Positions 22,078 to 34,582 of a stretch of 64,000 nt of DNA are shown here, one piece after another. Below the pieces are notes generated by a model. The model saw nothing but the letters and a program-made list of their open reading frames with translations, did no database searches and was not told the DNA's origin. Each line of letters begins with the position of its first letter. The stretch's first letter is position 1. The stretch is from the NCBI GenBank assembly GCA_963576785.1, contig OY756141.1:1736001-1800000 (forward strand). Direction: 5' to 3'. This DNA comes from Chlorophyllum brunneum (Eukaryota > Basidiomycota > Agaricomycetes > Agaricales > Agaricaceae). The position numbers and the translations under genes are program-made.

Positions 22078-24811
22078 TCACCACGGCTGCTGGCTCTGTC
22101 CTATAGATGGCCAAGACGGTTGAGGAGCTATCAAAGATTGCATATCAAAGTTCACTGGCCCAGCAGATGGGGCGGAGGGAGAGGGGAAGTCTCGAGAAAC
22201 TGTCCGCACAAAGTGGTTGAGACTGAAGTCCATCTCTGCCTCGCCATTTCGCTGAAATACTAGCCCATCTGCAAACTCTGGAATAAATGATGGGGATGCG
22301 TTATTGATGAAGGAAGTATCAGGCCAAGAGGATAAGTGAGGTGGGGTAAATGGTCTGCCTGGGCCATAGTGCGGCCAATAAGAGGTACTAAGGTCAGAAG
22401 ACCTGGAAGCCAACTGCATCCCCTTGACGTTGTGACGTTCCATAAGGAATGAAAGGAACCTCGAATATAGAGCCGGCGTGTGCCTTCCATCTAGTGCAAC
22501 ATCTCGTGAGCTCAAAACTTCAACGAGCCGGGTGACGAGTAATATGATTTCACGCTGCTGTTTCTCCTCAAGGAGCGGAAGGAGTTTTGGTCGCAGCAGC
22601 TAGGGGGAAACGCGTGAGCGAGTCGTCCAGAAGCAAAGGGTGTTCCCTTACATTCGTCAAAAAGGCAGCAGCATAGGCGACGTAGAGAAAATTTGCCTCC
22701 ATGGCAAAGCGCAGGTGGCCAGTTGGGTATAGGCGTTCTACCATGATGGATATGACCATCTTTGCGGCATCAAGGGCCTTCCTGAACACATCGCACTGAC
22801 GCGACATACCACGCTTGAGGGCATGTTGGAAGGCAGCAGCCAATACCACTAAGCGGAGGTATGCTGTAATCCTGAATGAGAGTGAGTTAGGGTAACAGGG
22901 AGGGTATACACAGCCACATACATTTGAGTAGTGTTCGAACGATAGTTACAGATAGGTAGGGCTGAAATTTATTTAGCAAGGCCAACGGGACATCTGTTGG
23001 GCCGAGACCTACGTGTAAAGGTGTATTCTTCCTTGTAAGCCGTAACCCAGCCATCTAGCTCCCGCGTTAGCTTTTGTTCCGTTTGTACGCTGGCAGTTAC
23101 GATATCGAAATCCTGAGGCCGTCGGTCAAAGACAGCAATAGTTATGCCAAGCGAACCCGACCTTACCTCAGATAATTGACCCTTGTCAAACAAATCCGAA
23201 GTCTTCCGCCACTCGGCCATCACAATCAGAATCTGAACATATGCACACAGGTGCACGTCGAACGCCGTGTTCATCGACGAAGACTTATACCAATCTTGTG
23301 ATGTCCGTGCCACATAATCATCTAGCCTGACCATAGGCATTTTGCCAAATTGAATAGCGTGCGAACCATCCACACAGTAGCAATTGAGCCATGTTCTGAC
23401 CCTGTTCAATTTCTGCCTTTCGTCTGATGTCTGGGGCGGAGGTTGATTAAGTCCGAGCTCCATCGCCATCCTTCACGTGTTAACGTCAGCAACACACAGC
23501 GCACCCTGATATCCCAGAACTCACCTTATGGCAACACCCATCAATAACCAGCTCCTATCTTCTGTCCACCGTTTCTGGGGAGTTGGGTAGACAGCCATTA
23601 TCAGATATGCTTGGCACACATCTATACTCTGGTTCCCATCCACAAGCATTTGTCCAGCAATATCTCGTGCGAAGTCCATGGCCAACGGGTAGACATCAGG
23701 TCGGGAAACATAATACCGCGAAGCAACCGCACACACTAAGTACGGTGAGCTCGATTGATAGCGAATCAAGAAAAAATATACGTACTAACGGTGAAGAGGA
23801 AGGGACAGGACCAGATAAGATTCTCGGCAGTATGTAGCTCTGGGTCCAGAATCGAGAAAAATGGCTAGAGACAAGTGTCAGTGTTGTGATCCAGGGTCTC
23901 ACACGAATAGTGCAACACACATTGATTCGCGCAAAATACCTGAAACGCGCACGCAATCAACTAGGGAAGGCGGGCTGGAAAGAAGGAAACCATACAACGA
24001 AAAGAGCTCCTGTATTTCTTCAGGATACAGTGTACAATATTTGATAATGAGAGGAGGGGTAACGTGAGTACGAGGTGCTAATACATTGTCAGAGGAGGGG
24101 AGTTTGGGTGTTAAATTCTACTCACCCTTGAAGAAGGATATAGCCGCGGATTCGGGACTTTTGCCTTTGTAATCCCATTTGAGCGCCTGAATACTTGCTT
24201 TCCCCCGCGCTGATTTTCCCGATATAAGCATGAATGAGTACCGAAAAAGCAAAGTGCGACATACCGTGCCCACTCCCCACCTCGTTGACGTGCACTTTCT
24301 CTACCCAATGATGAATTTTCTGTTCCGCTCTGAGTTTATCAAATTGCCGGAGCAGATTTTGGATTTGAATGTCCTTCTCGTGTGCCTTCTCCTGCAATTG
24401 TTCGTGTGTACTGTATTTTCGACGTTGGTAAATGTAGGCAAATAGTAGAAGGGATACACACTCTGCAGGCTTGCGTTTCTTGCGCTCCCGTGGGGTACAC
24501 GGTAAGCTTTTGGCTTGACATCGTCGACACTTGTGTTCCCCGGGAACGAGTTCGCAGCGGACCTGGCATATGGTCAGTAAATCAATCCAACTGGGGAATG
24601 CGCCCAAGACCCTACTTTGACCGATTTACAGTCAACACAAGCACCAGAACTTATCTCGAATATGAGTAGTTGGCAATCAGAGTTGACGCCACACTCACGG
24701 CCTAATGACAGCACGTATGTCTTTCACGTCCGACTCTTGGATATCCTCATCGTAGTCCATGCCGTCGCCGTCGTCCGTGCCAAAGCGAAAAAGTGTGTGG
24801 TCTGTAGACAT
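22078..24811 (-). CDS. Zn2Cys6 transcription factor with fungal-specific middle homology domain
   Basis: A nuclear transcription regulator of unknown target. The start at 24811 opens an acidic leader (FGTDDGDGMDYDEDIQESD). The DNA-binding cluster is split over exons ending at 24616 and starting at 24562. It reads CVDCKSVKVRC, then CRRCQAKSLPC, six cysteines with Zn2Cys6 spacing and followed by basic RERKKRK. A coiled-coil linker follows (LQEKAHEKDIQIQNLLRQFDKLR). The fungal trans domain lies in the exons from about 23960 to 22600, with PYLVCAVASRYY, the MAMELGLNQPP string and a WLNCYCVDGSHAIQFGK segment. The final exon (22515-22078) is Pro/Ser-rich. Splits of the domain across many short exons fit the gene style of the window. 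The first exons are firm; the exact middle boundaries are not. Confidence 0.85.
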
Positions 24812-27800
24812 GGGTGCTTGAACAGGAAGCTAACCCCTTGACTGTCCGTGTTTGATAACTGTCTTGGTTGAAGAAACCCTAGACCGTACTTCCCCTGTAA
24901 CGGGGGAGGATAACACTGCTCTCGAAACGAAGTCGCGTAGACTTTATGGCACTGATCTTGGCTTGAACAAGTATAGATAGGAAGGCTGAAACATACACCG
25001 AACAGAACGGTCTCTGACAATTCACGAAATGCCGAGAGATCGACATCTCAGGTGCGCTCTTCGTGCTTAATTGCCGAAAATAGCGCTCCTGAGAAGTGAT
25101 CGAAGGGGGCATCTCTTAGTAAGAAACCAACGACCAATTTGGACCTCTGTCATCTGGATTAGCCCATGCCCGAGCCTGAAGGCGAGGGAGCTTGGAAGCA
25201 GAAACAGTAAACCCGCCGCGGGTGTAGGGAACCTCTGTGTTCCACTGAATCAACACGCTTGGAAACCATGTTCCGAGTATTGCTGTAAGGGATCCGGGGC
25301 AGGCGTACCGGTGGGGACGAGTTATTGTTAAGGTTGGAAGAGGAATCGAAATGTTGGGGGACGTAACCTAATGAGGTTGGTGCCACGCGCACCGCGATTC
25401 ACGTGTTGATCGCACGTGGTGATGACCGACCTTCGACCGACCGTCCGCTGGATGGATATTCTGTTGATGAAGCACTGCCTGGCTGCGCGCTACAACGTCA
25501 TACACGATCCCTTGTATCAGTTCGGCATAGGTTCTTTAGGCTCAACGATTTGGATCATCATTCGATGCCTGTGGGTTTCCCAATTTCCATTCTGGGGTTT
25601 TTTTTCTCAACGCTCCGCATTTTTCGAAGCCGCATCTATTCACAGCAGACGGTTCGAACAGCCGAGGCTTCTGAATGTTAAAATGTCTGGTTTTCAAAGC
25701 AGTAATGTAATGTTTATCCTGACAATCCTTCTCCAACTTCTCACCAGGCTCTTTATGAACATGGGTCAATCAGTCGGACTTCTGCGGCACCGTAGGGAAA
25801 GTACAGGAGAAGAAGGGCGCACCGTTTAGCCCTAACCCAGGTGCTTGTACTAACCATAGTGTGCACCCCACTGGATTCACCAAGTATAGTCGCTAAAATC
25901 CCGATCTATCGGGAACTCAGTCCCTATAACGAAAGCAAGGTGACAGAACACATTCGAGGGTGTCAGACACCATGAACATCTCTTATAATCACAGTTTCGA
26001 GAAATACTGAGGTCCACAGACGTTCTTGGACACGTTCATGCTTGGTGATCTACAAAGCCCTCTACTTTGGAAGGAAGTGTCTAACAGGCCTACGGGTTAG
26101 ATGCGTTGGATAGGATGAGAAGTCCTTGTCCTGCGACATTCTCGTAAGATCGATCATCCGTCTACGGTTCAAATAGCTCTTCAACTTTCCTTTTTGCGAA
26201 CGTACAACGAACTGAGTGGCTCGTCGGCACCATGCTTCAGAAACCTGTGATCCTCGAGTTAGGGACAGGTCTAAGCTTATATACAAGCCCACGGACTAAA
26301 AGTAAATGATCCCCCAATCGCGAAAGAAATACGACCCTTGGACGTTCCCCTTCTACTCGTTGCTGGTGCTTCTGCCGTCATTGCCAAATTTGACGAAAGC
26401 GTTGTCCCTCGGCCAAACCTATGGACTCTAGGGAAGCCTTCACTAATACTGGACCGTAAAAGTAGAGGTCAACGTTTTAGGCCCGATCGCTTACCACATC
26501 AGGTGTCCAACCAATAAATATATACTCGTACATACAACACACTATTTCCGCTGTCCTCACGTTGTATTCCTGATACGGGTAACTCTCTCTGCTGGGTGGG
26601 CGGCTCAGTCTTTTCCGTTTGTGGGGATGGCAAGGCTGATCGATGATCAGTGTCAGTTACCTTCCCTACAAACTGGTCTTTGGAATCCGACCTGTAAGCT
26701 GCCATCGCACGCCTATGAGGCACAAACCATTTCCCAAAATATCTTTATCCATCTGAGAGACTATGCGAGGACGGATCACATCGATTTTCATGCATTATGT
26801 ATGACATTGAAGGCAGATGCACGAGCCTATTATAGTGGGTATGTTATCATTGCTAGTGGTGTCATTCTGCTCATCTTATACTATGCAAAGCGCCAATATT
26901 GGTCTCGCGGGACATTCATTACCCACGATTCACATCCCAACAACATTCGGACGAGTATACTTCTGCTGAGGGTCGTCTAACCTCCCTCAAATACTGCGTG
27001 CCTATATATAAGGCACTATTCCTATTAATAGTTCAATTGGTTGGGTTGGCATCCCTAGGACGATCACGAAGATTCCGTTGCGTAAACGCCCTTTGTCAAA
27101 AACTGACAATGTCGCTGCTACTTTGTAATGAGAATAACGCCTGGAAAGTAGATACACCCCACTCTAATGCTACACATAGATACACTCTGCCATGCGTATT
27201 CAACAAGTAGACGCCAAAAATCGGCTGTGGATATGGAGAAACTCCAAGATCGTCGCACACCTGATGTTCGATACCCGTAAGTTTCAAGGGATCGCCCTAT
27301 GCTGAGGTTCAAACGTCCTAAATCGGCTATGGGTTATCTAGGTCAGGACAGGCGTGATATTACCGACGTGCGCGCTATTCTATTGTGGCCCGTGATACCC
27401 GAGTTGACTCTGGTCTGATTATACCCGACGCATCATAGAACTACTATAATATATTCAATACATTTGTCATTAGACAAGTCCCATACCTATTGTACTACCC
27501 CTGGCACTGATGAAACCCCAAATTTGTATGGCACACACCCCTAAGGATGTACCCGAACGCTGTGGGTGGGCGCAAACGAAGAAAAATGCCGGAAATTTCT
27601 GAGGATCTTGGTGTTGAGGAAACACCCGTCATGGCTCCGGAAAAGAAAAGTGGAGCCACTTGACAGTAGAATGGGTGTAAGGTTCCACGCCCTCTCGTCC
27701 GGGATGCAGCTTGAAGCTGTCAACTCATCAACTTGTCAAGGGGTGAAGAAAACCTGGGATTAGAGGCTCATCGAATTTCCTATCTAGTAGACATCTACCT

Positions 27801-28920
27801 GATAGATACACACATACCTCGATGACCTTTTCCGAACCAAGGTCATCCATGACATAGAATCACAACCGAATTCTCAATTACCTTTACAACGCGCACATTA
27901 GTAACGACATCATTCTCATCCATGACAGCCACGCCAACTGATCGGTACACTCTTCCCTGTCAAGGCAGTAATCTTCATCCTGATAGGCGCGCAATGGTTG
28001 GTACAGGAGTACCGAGTCGTGTTATGAATGTAGCCTACTCATGCAGGACCACTCAACGTGAGAAACCTTGCACAAGCTATTGAGTACCCCTCTCGGAGTC
28101 TGAACGGAAGAATATCGAATTCCGATGGACCGCAGGTTTCTACCGTGGTTCCTTTGTCCCCCCATCAACTTCAAGGTTCTCAACGCTATTTACTACTCGA
28201 TGAAAGAGGGGCTGAGCGGTCAGCGAGTATCTACGTTACCACCAGCACCCGTTTTGAGCATTGAGAGATGCCTGGAAGCTTTCCGAAGCCCGTGATTCTG
28301 CCATCGCAACTTTTATTGCAGAACCTGACGGCAACCATCCTTCCCCACTCGTCGCCAATAACCGGGGCTCCGAAGTTCCTGGTCTCCAATCAGGTCAAAA
28401 CACTTAGAGTTATCTGTGGCGCAAATGTCTGGGCACCTTATGCAGGATCACCGCTCTCATGAACCTTACTTTAACGAATTTCTATTACCGAGAGGTTTCC
28501 GAACCGAGCCTTTTAATCCAGTGGTACCAAATAACCGGGCTAGTCTGAGCTGTGCGGGCGTGTCTGGGTTCTCGGTTTAGTTTGTTGGACTAAAGGGACC
28601 CAAATAAGGTCAGCGGATAGGCGTCATGTAATTTTGATGAATGTGCGATAGTGCGCCAAAGCACACGGAAGTGTGGATGGGTTGGATAGACAAGTCCCTG
28701 TAATTGGAGTCTCGCTCTACCGACATGGTAAACCAGCACAAGCATCACTGTTGGGCTTTTCCAGTGGGCGGTCGAACGAAGTAGTGGGATGAAAAAGTAG
28801 AATCAAAGGAGACAAAAGTGTATTGAAATCTAAATGTGCTATTATACAATGCTCATATTTTTGTAGCAAGAAGTCCTGGTAACATGCGAAATTAAGAATG
28901 AAACGACGCCAGCCAGGCTT
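24812..28920. other. gene-poor block of about 4.1 kb
   Basis: Only short open frames occur here, the longest a plus-strand frame of about 137 codons at 25416-25829 with hydrophobic, tryptophan-rich content and no family I know. I see no conserved motif, splice-consistent exon series, long terminal repeat or RNA gene. The left few hundred bases must hold the promoter of the transcription factor, and the right end the HSP70 3' untranslated region. In a window with mean gene spacing of a few hundred bases this block stands out and may be decayed mobile or duplicated DNA. Confidence 0.5.
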
Positions 28921-30555
28921 TTAGTCGACCTCTTCGACGCTGGGACCGTCCTCGCCACCAGCACCGGGGAAGCCACCTGGAGCGCCACCGGGAGCACCAC
29001 CAGGACCACCAGGGAAGCCGCCGGGAGCACCACCAGCTGCGCTATAGAGTTTCTGCATGATGGGGCTAGGGAAGCAATGTCAGCGGTACCGCCTTTGAAA
29101 GTTGCCATTGCATAACGTACTTCGCAATACCCTCGAGCTCCTTCTGCTTCTCGTCGTACTCTTCCTTGGAGGCCTCCTGCGAACTGTCAAGCCACGAAAT
29201 GGCCTCGTTGACGGCAGTCTCGAGTTTAGTCTTGTCGGCAGGGTCGAACTTGCCGGCAAGTTTCTCGTCGGTGATCGAATTACGGAGATTGTAAGCATAC
29301 GATTCGAGGGCATTCTTGGATTGGATCCGAGCAGCAGCTTCTTCATCCTCAGCTGCAAAGTGTGGTCAGAATCGGCTGGAATGGTCGGCAGCCAAAAAAC
29401 ACTTACCCTTGTACTTCTCGGCCTCGTTGACCATGCGCTCGATCTCCTCTTTGGAGAGGCGGCCCTTGTCATTGGTGATAGTGATGCGATTTGACTTGCC
29501 GGTAGTCTTGTCAGAAGCGGAGACGTTCAAGATACCGTTGGCATCAATATCGAAAGTGACTTCAATTTGGGGAACACCACGAGGGGCGGGGGGGATACCA
29601 GAAAGTTCGAACTTGCCGAGGAGATTGTTATCCTTAGTGCGAGCACGTTCACCCTCATACACTTGGATAAGGACACCGGGCTGGTTGTCTGAGTAAGTCG
29701 AGAAGATTTCAGATTTCTTGGTAGGGACAGTGGTGTTGCGCTTGATGAGGGCGGTCATGACACCGCCAGCAGTCTCAATACTAAAATAGTAACTCAGCAT
29801 CCAACCCCAAAACTCGATATAAATGACATACCCAAGCGACAAGGGGGCAACATCCAGCAGCAGGAGATCTTGGGTCTTCTCGGAAGTGTCACCGGAAAGA
29901 ATGGCCGCTTGGACGGCGGCACCGTAGGCAACAGCTTCATCAGGGTTGATGCTCTTGTTGGGCTCTTTACCATTAAAGAAGTCGGAAACGAGCTTGACGA
30001 TGCGCGGGATACGAGTTGAGCCACCGACGAGTACAATCTCGTGCACATTGGACTTGTCGATCTTAGAATCACGAAGGACCTTCTCGACGGGCTCGAGCGT
30101 GCCACGGAAAAGATCCTGGCAGAGTTCTTCGAAACGAGCACGGGTAAGGGAGGTGTAGAAATCAATTCCCTCATAAAGAGAGTCGATTTCAATTGACGTC
30201 TGGGTAGCCGAGGAGAGAGTGCGCTTGGCACGCTCGCAAGCGGTGCGGAGACGACGGACGGCACGAGGGTTGCCAGACAAATCTGGGGTTATTAAATTAG
30301 TAACGTCATCCTGATTGTCCAGAAATAGAACACATACCCTTCTTGTTTTTGCGCTTGAACTCTTGGATGAAGTGGTTCACGAGACGATTGTCGAAATCTT
30401 CACCACCAAGATGGGTATCACCTGCAGTGGCCTTGACCTCGAAGATACCTTCTTCAATCGTAAGGAGAGAAACATCAAAGGTGCCTCCACCGAGATCAAA
30501 GATGAGCACGTTACGCTCGCCAGTCACTTTCTTGTCGAGGCCATAGGCAATGGCA

Positions 30556-30589
<34 letters not shown>

Positions 30590-31271
30590 TGAGACCGGCT
30601 ATAACGCCAGCATCCTTGGTTGCCTGACGCTGGGAATCATTGAAATAGGCCGGGACCGTGACGACAGCGTTGTTGATTGTGGTGCCGAGGTAAGACTCGG
30701 CAGTCTCCTTCATCTTGGTCAAGACCATGGAAGAGATTTCCTCGGGAGACTACAGATTAAATGGTCAACAACTGATGACAGTCTAGAATAGTATCTGAGA
30801 CCTACAAACTCCTTTTTCTCACCACGATACTCGACACGGACGTAGGGCTTTCCGGTTTTGTTGAAGACGTCGAAAGAGAAATGCTTGAGATCGGACTGCA
30901 CTTCTGGATCCTCAAACTTGCGACCGATGAGACGCTTGGCGTCGAAGACACTTGAAACCATGCATTGAGTTATCGATGAACAAGCGGTATAATCAAAACT
31001 GTAACTCACGTGTTGTGTGGGTTCATGGCGACCTGGTTCTTCGCAGCGTCACCAATGAGACGCTCGCTGTCGGAGAAGGAGACATAAGAGGGTGTCGTAC
31101 GGTTACCCTGGTCATTGGCGATGATTTCTACACGGTCGTTCTGCCAGACACCAACACAACTGGAAGGTAAAAGTTGTTTATCAACATCAGTGATCAACTG
31201 AAAGGAGACGAAAAGGAGACGCACGAGTAGGTTGTGCCAAGATCAATGCCAATGGCTTTTGAGGAAGACAT
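28921..31271 (-). CDS. SSA1: cytosolic HSP70 chaperone (Ssa type), intact
   Basis: An ATP-driven folding and disaggregation chaperone of the cytosol and nucleus. Eight exons (31271-31225, 31159-31010, 30950-30806, 30749-30338, 30282-29832, 29780-29407, 29352-29121 and 29065-28921) join in phase into 651 residues, the normal family length. It shows the signatures [28 protein letters not shown] and [15 protein letters not shown]. The substrate-binding domain includes [15 protein letters not shown] and [14 protein letters not shown] Gly/Pro-rich tail of [10 protein letters not shown] repeats ends in EEVD, the docking site for TPR cochaperones, which fixes the location as cytosolic. A heat-shock-element array lies 134-163 bases upstream of the start codon. 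This is the paralogue used to recognise the two other copies at the left end of the window. Confidence 0.97.
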
Positions 31272-31966
31272 GTTAATGCGAAGATGGGGGTTTAGTTGTG
31301 GGGAAGGACGGATTTGGGGTAAGTTATTAGTGGGTGAAAAAAGTAAAGATCTGAAGAAGGCTCTGGCTGGAGATCATACTTATATTATGTCTTAGGAATT
31401 GACGGGAATCTTTGCGAACTCTCTGGAATCTTTGGGTACATCACGTGACCACCCGCGTCATATTACGAGTGTGCTCCAGCCTTCCGTTTATGGGCATCGT
31501 TCAACAGAACAAACGTCCCTTGTACCATTCTCGTTCCAGGAAAATAATATGTATTGCAGTGTAGTACTCGATCGTAAAGAGGGTATTAATCGAAATACAG
31601 ACATTCACAGACGCCCATACAGCCTATAGTAACGTCCGGATCATCAAGTAGAGGAAACCTTGTGGTAGGTTGTAAAAGGCAAAAGTATGATATTCCATGA
31701 GAACGTCGACGAAGCGGCAGAGAAAACAAAAGGGTACAAGGGATGTACTCAATACACAAGGAAAACCAGGTGATGGTGGGAGGGGGTAGGGGAGTGAAAA
31801 TGAGATATAACCAGGTTACAGCCGAAGTAAGTAATACTAATCTCAACAAGTGTACGACTCGAGCCGCTTTCAAAAAGGAAAGAGAAAAAAAGAGGAATGT
31901 GACGATATACAATCGTCTCAGGTATGTGTAATTGGACCAGAGATAGTCGAGAAGTGACAAAATGTT
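31272..31966. other. HSP70 promoter and PP2A subunit 3' region
   Basis: This stretch contains the HSP70 promoter on its left side and, presumably, the 3' untranslated region of the B56 gene on its right. Only short shadow frames are open. I see no further gene. Confidence 0.5.
31405..31434. promoter_or_regulatory. heat-shock element array upstream of HSP70
   Basis: Six consecutive 5-base units fit the alternating nGAAn/nTTCn pattern bound by the trimeric heat-shock factor: gGAAt, cTTTg, cGAAc, tCTCt, gGAAt and cTTTg. The three GAA units are exact and spaced by 10 bases; the inverted units are imperfect. A TATA-like AT-rich stretch lies at 31375-31390, between the array and the start codon at 31271. 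Confidence 0.7.
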
Positions 31967-34419
31967 TTAAAGTGGTCTTGGAGGTCCGTCATCCAGACTT
32001 CTATGCGCTTGTAGGTCCCGCAAAACGCTGGGGTCAACTAAGAAGCAGTTCAGTCTCCTTTGAATGACACCGGTTGCTTAAAACGCACCTGGTAAAACAC
32101 TCTTGCGACGTGTGTGTAGCCCGCCCTGTTCCGAGGAGTGATCTCCTACAGACGGAACTGGTCGCTGGCGGTCGAATCAGTCAGGGTAGGACGATTTGAC
32201 TAGAACAGCTTACATCCAGCCCAGGATCAGCCATGGGTACACGTTCAATTCCTGACTCGTCCAAGTCACCTGGGACGTCGTCAATTGAAACAGCATTCAA
32301 CTCCATTGATAGATCTAAGATATCATTGTCGTCTGCAACTGGTGGAGGCGGTGGTTCACGAGCGATTTCTCTGTAACCGCCGGGGAGCTTGTCACCAGCA
32401 TTCTTGCGAGCGATTTGGTATAGCTTCTCCCAGTTGTTGAATTGTTGAACAGCGTGCTCTTGTTCCCTAGAAAAACGATCTCAGACAAGAACAACAATAA
32501 CAGGAACAACTGCGTACTCGACCCTGTGCTGTTTGTACTGCTGCATTGCCTCATCAAATAGATCGGGATTGATCTCCATGAAAAGCTTCAGGGCATTGTA
32601 GACCATGCCGTGAATCGTACTGCGGGCAGGGTCAATTTCGTTAGGGTGACAAGAGCAGGACAGTGTGCTCACCGATTCCAATGGGCTTTCGAATTGTTAT
32701 AAAGTGCAGGGAATACGATGGGGAGGATGATGGCAAGATTATCACTCATTAAATTCACCACATAGTCGTTGTTCCAATACAACAAAGCTCTTTCAGCCAC
32801 CTGGAAGTGTTGGCTATTGATGCACCGCGCTAGTTGTGTGAACAGTGCAATCTGAATCTTCTGGAATTCGCTGGGGTCCGTAACATCGAGTACTTCTTCG
32901 ACCTCATTGAGGAACATGACCTCCTTGGGCGAGTTGACTTTTGGCCAAAACTTGAGAAGCCCCATCATGACCTCCTCCGCCAGCGAAGGATCTTTTTCTA
33001 GGAATTGGACGACGCAGTAGGCAAGCTGGGGGTGATATAGGGAAAGACTCTTTACTTTGTGTAATGGAATTAGGACGCGGGTGAGGAAGGTCTTGTGCTC
33101 GTCCTTGAGGGGAAGGGCGAAACCATTAATGATGGAGCCCAGGATCTCGAGGAGCTCAGCTATGCCATTATGACGTTCGGTCTCGTAGATAAAGTGGAAG
33201 AAGACGTTATTGATGGAACGGCGGATGAAAGCACGAAGGTTGAGAAATTTGCCGTAGATACGGTGGAGTGTTGTCTTGAGAAAATCGCGCTCACGAGGAT
33301 CTTCTGAATCGAAGAGTTCGAGGAGGTTGAGGACGAAGGACTGGTCGATGTACCGCTTGGCAAGGTTTGTGTTGAAATCGGGACTCTCGACAAAGCGAAG
33401 GAAAAATTCGTAGACAATTTGGAGATGGGGCCAGGCAAGTTCCAACACGGGTTCATCCTCTTCTGGGTCAAAGGCATCGCCTGTGGGGTTGACAGGGGGA
33501 GGGATTGAACGGAAGAGGTTGGCTGCGAACTGATGGTCACTGAATATGACAGAAATCAACGAAGCGGGGGGAGACAACGAACCATGTTGACAACCTCGGG
33601 GTAAATGTTCTCAGTGATGACACCGCGTTGGGTAGTGATATACTCAAGCATCTCGTGAAGTGTCTGTGCTTTGATCTGTTTGCCCTTGAGTTCTGCACTC
33701 GCGTCGTTGAAATCGAAGAGAACGCGACATTGGTGCAACTTTTTGATAAAAAGTTGTGGGCGTTCATTGGGAAGTATTTCTTGAACAGAGGGGTCAGCAC
33801 AAGGTGATTTCAACACATGATGAAGGAGACTGACCCATGAACGGGGGGAGGCGTTCAATTTCAACCTTTTCAGTCACGACGAAACGGCTGCTTCGCTGTT
33901 TACGGGGAGGCTTGCCAACCATAGGAATGGTATCTTTGGGGGGTTGATTTGGACGCAGGCCCCTGGTAGCACGAGGAGGGGTAGCATTGCCATGATCGAG
34001 ACCAGCGGGATGTCGCTCGGGGGCTGTCGCGGTGTGACGAGAGGAATCCGAGGAAGGATCTGAACTAACGACGACAATTGGGGGAGCGGGTGAGGGAGCA
34101 TCGGCAGAGGATCTGCGATCTGGGGTAGAGTGGGTTGAGGAGGCAGGAGAGCGGCTGGGAGAGGAGTTGGGTGGGGGATGGGGTGGTGCAGGTTGGAGGT
34201 GGATTGGGTTTGGTGTGGGGGCGGCGGGGGGTGGAAGAGGTTTTGTGTTGTTTGGGGGGGGCGGGGGTGGTGCAGAGGCAGGGGCGTTGTTTGGGTACTT
34301 GACGTCCTTCTTGGATGAGTTTGAGTCCTGGGAGCTCCTCCGGCTAAGCTGCAGGGGGTGAGCGTGGGACGCGTAGCGGAGAGAGAAAGACTGACAAAGG
34401 TCCTCTTGATGTTTTTCAT
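31967..34419 (-). CDS. RTS1: PP2A regulatory subunit B56 (B'), Rts1-like
   Basis: This is the targeting subunit that directs the PP2A core to its substrates. Eight exons (34419-34396, 34348-33835, 33779-33583, 33529-32673, 32619-32518, 32466-32214, 32164-32089 and 32037-31967) close in phase into 697 residues. The first exon is 24 nt. A Pro/Ser-rich disordered N-terminal region of about 160 residues precedes the HEAT-like B56 domain. The domain shows [82 protein letters not shown] and [13 protein letters not shown]. The C-terminal exons are short and were found by frame closure; they end in RRKSVLPVDPSVL and a Pro-rich tip. It is head-to-head with the proline-rich protein gene, with 163 bases between starts. 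Confidence 0.93.
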
Positions 34420-34582
34420 TGTCGGTTGGACAGAGCCGGGAGTGTCCAGCGCGGGGAGGTGTGCGGGCGTCGTGACTGGCGGTGAGCGGAGGATCGATGG
34501 GTTGCAGTGGGCGTGGGATGTGACGCGTGACTGGGTGACGTGCACGAGCACATGGCGGGGTGGCTGTCGTCGTCCTTGTCCC

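Noticed and set aside
25416..25829. 137-codon plus-strand frame in the gene-poor block
   Set aside because: No domain, no splice partners and no typical codon pattern; kept only as part of the block description.
27230..27290. Sequence resembling a tRNA B box (GTTCGATACCC)
   Set aside because: No matching A box, acceptor stem or cloverleaf could be found around it.
29102..30791. Several long plus-strand frames across the intact HSP70
   Set aside because: They are antisense shadows of a highly biased coding sequence, a known feature of HSP70 genes.
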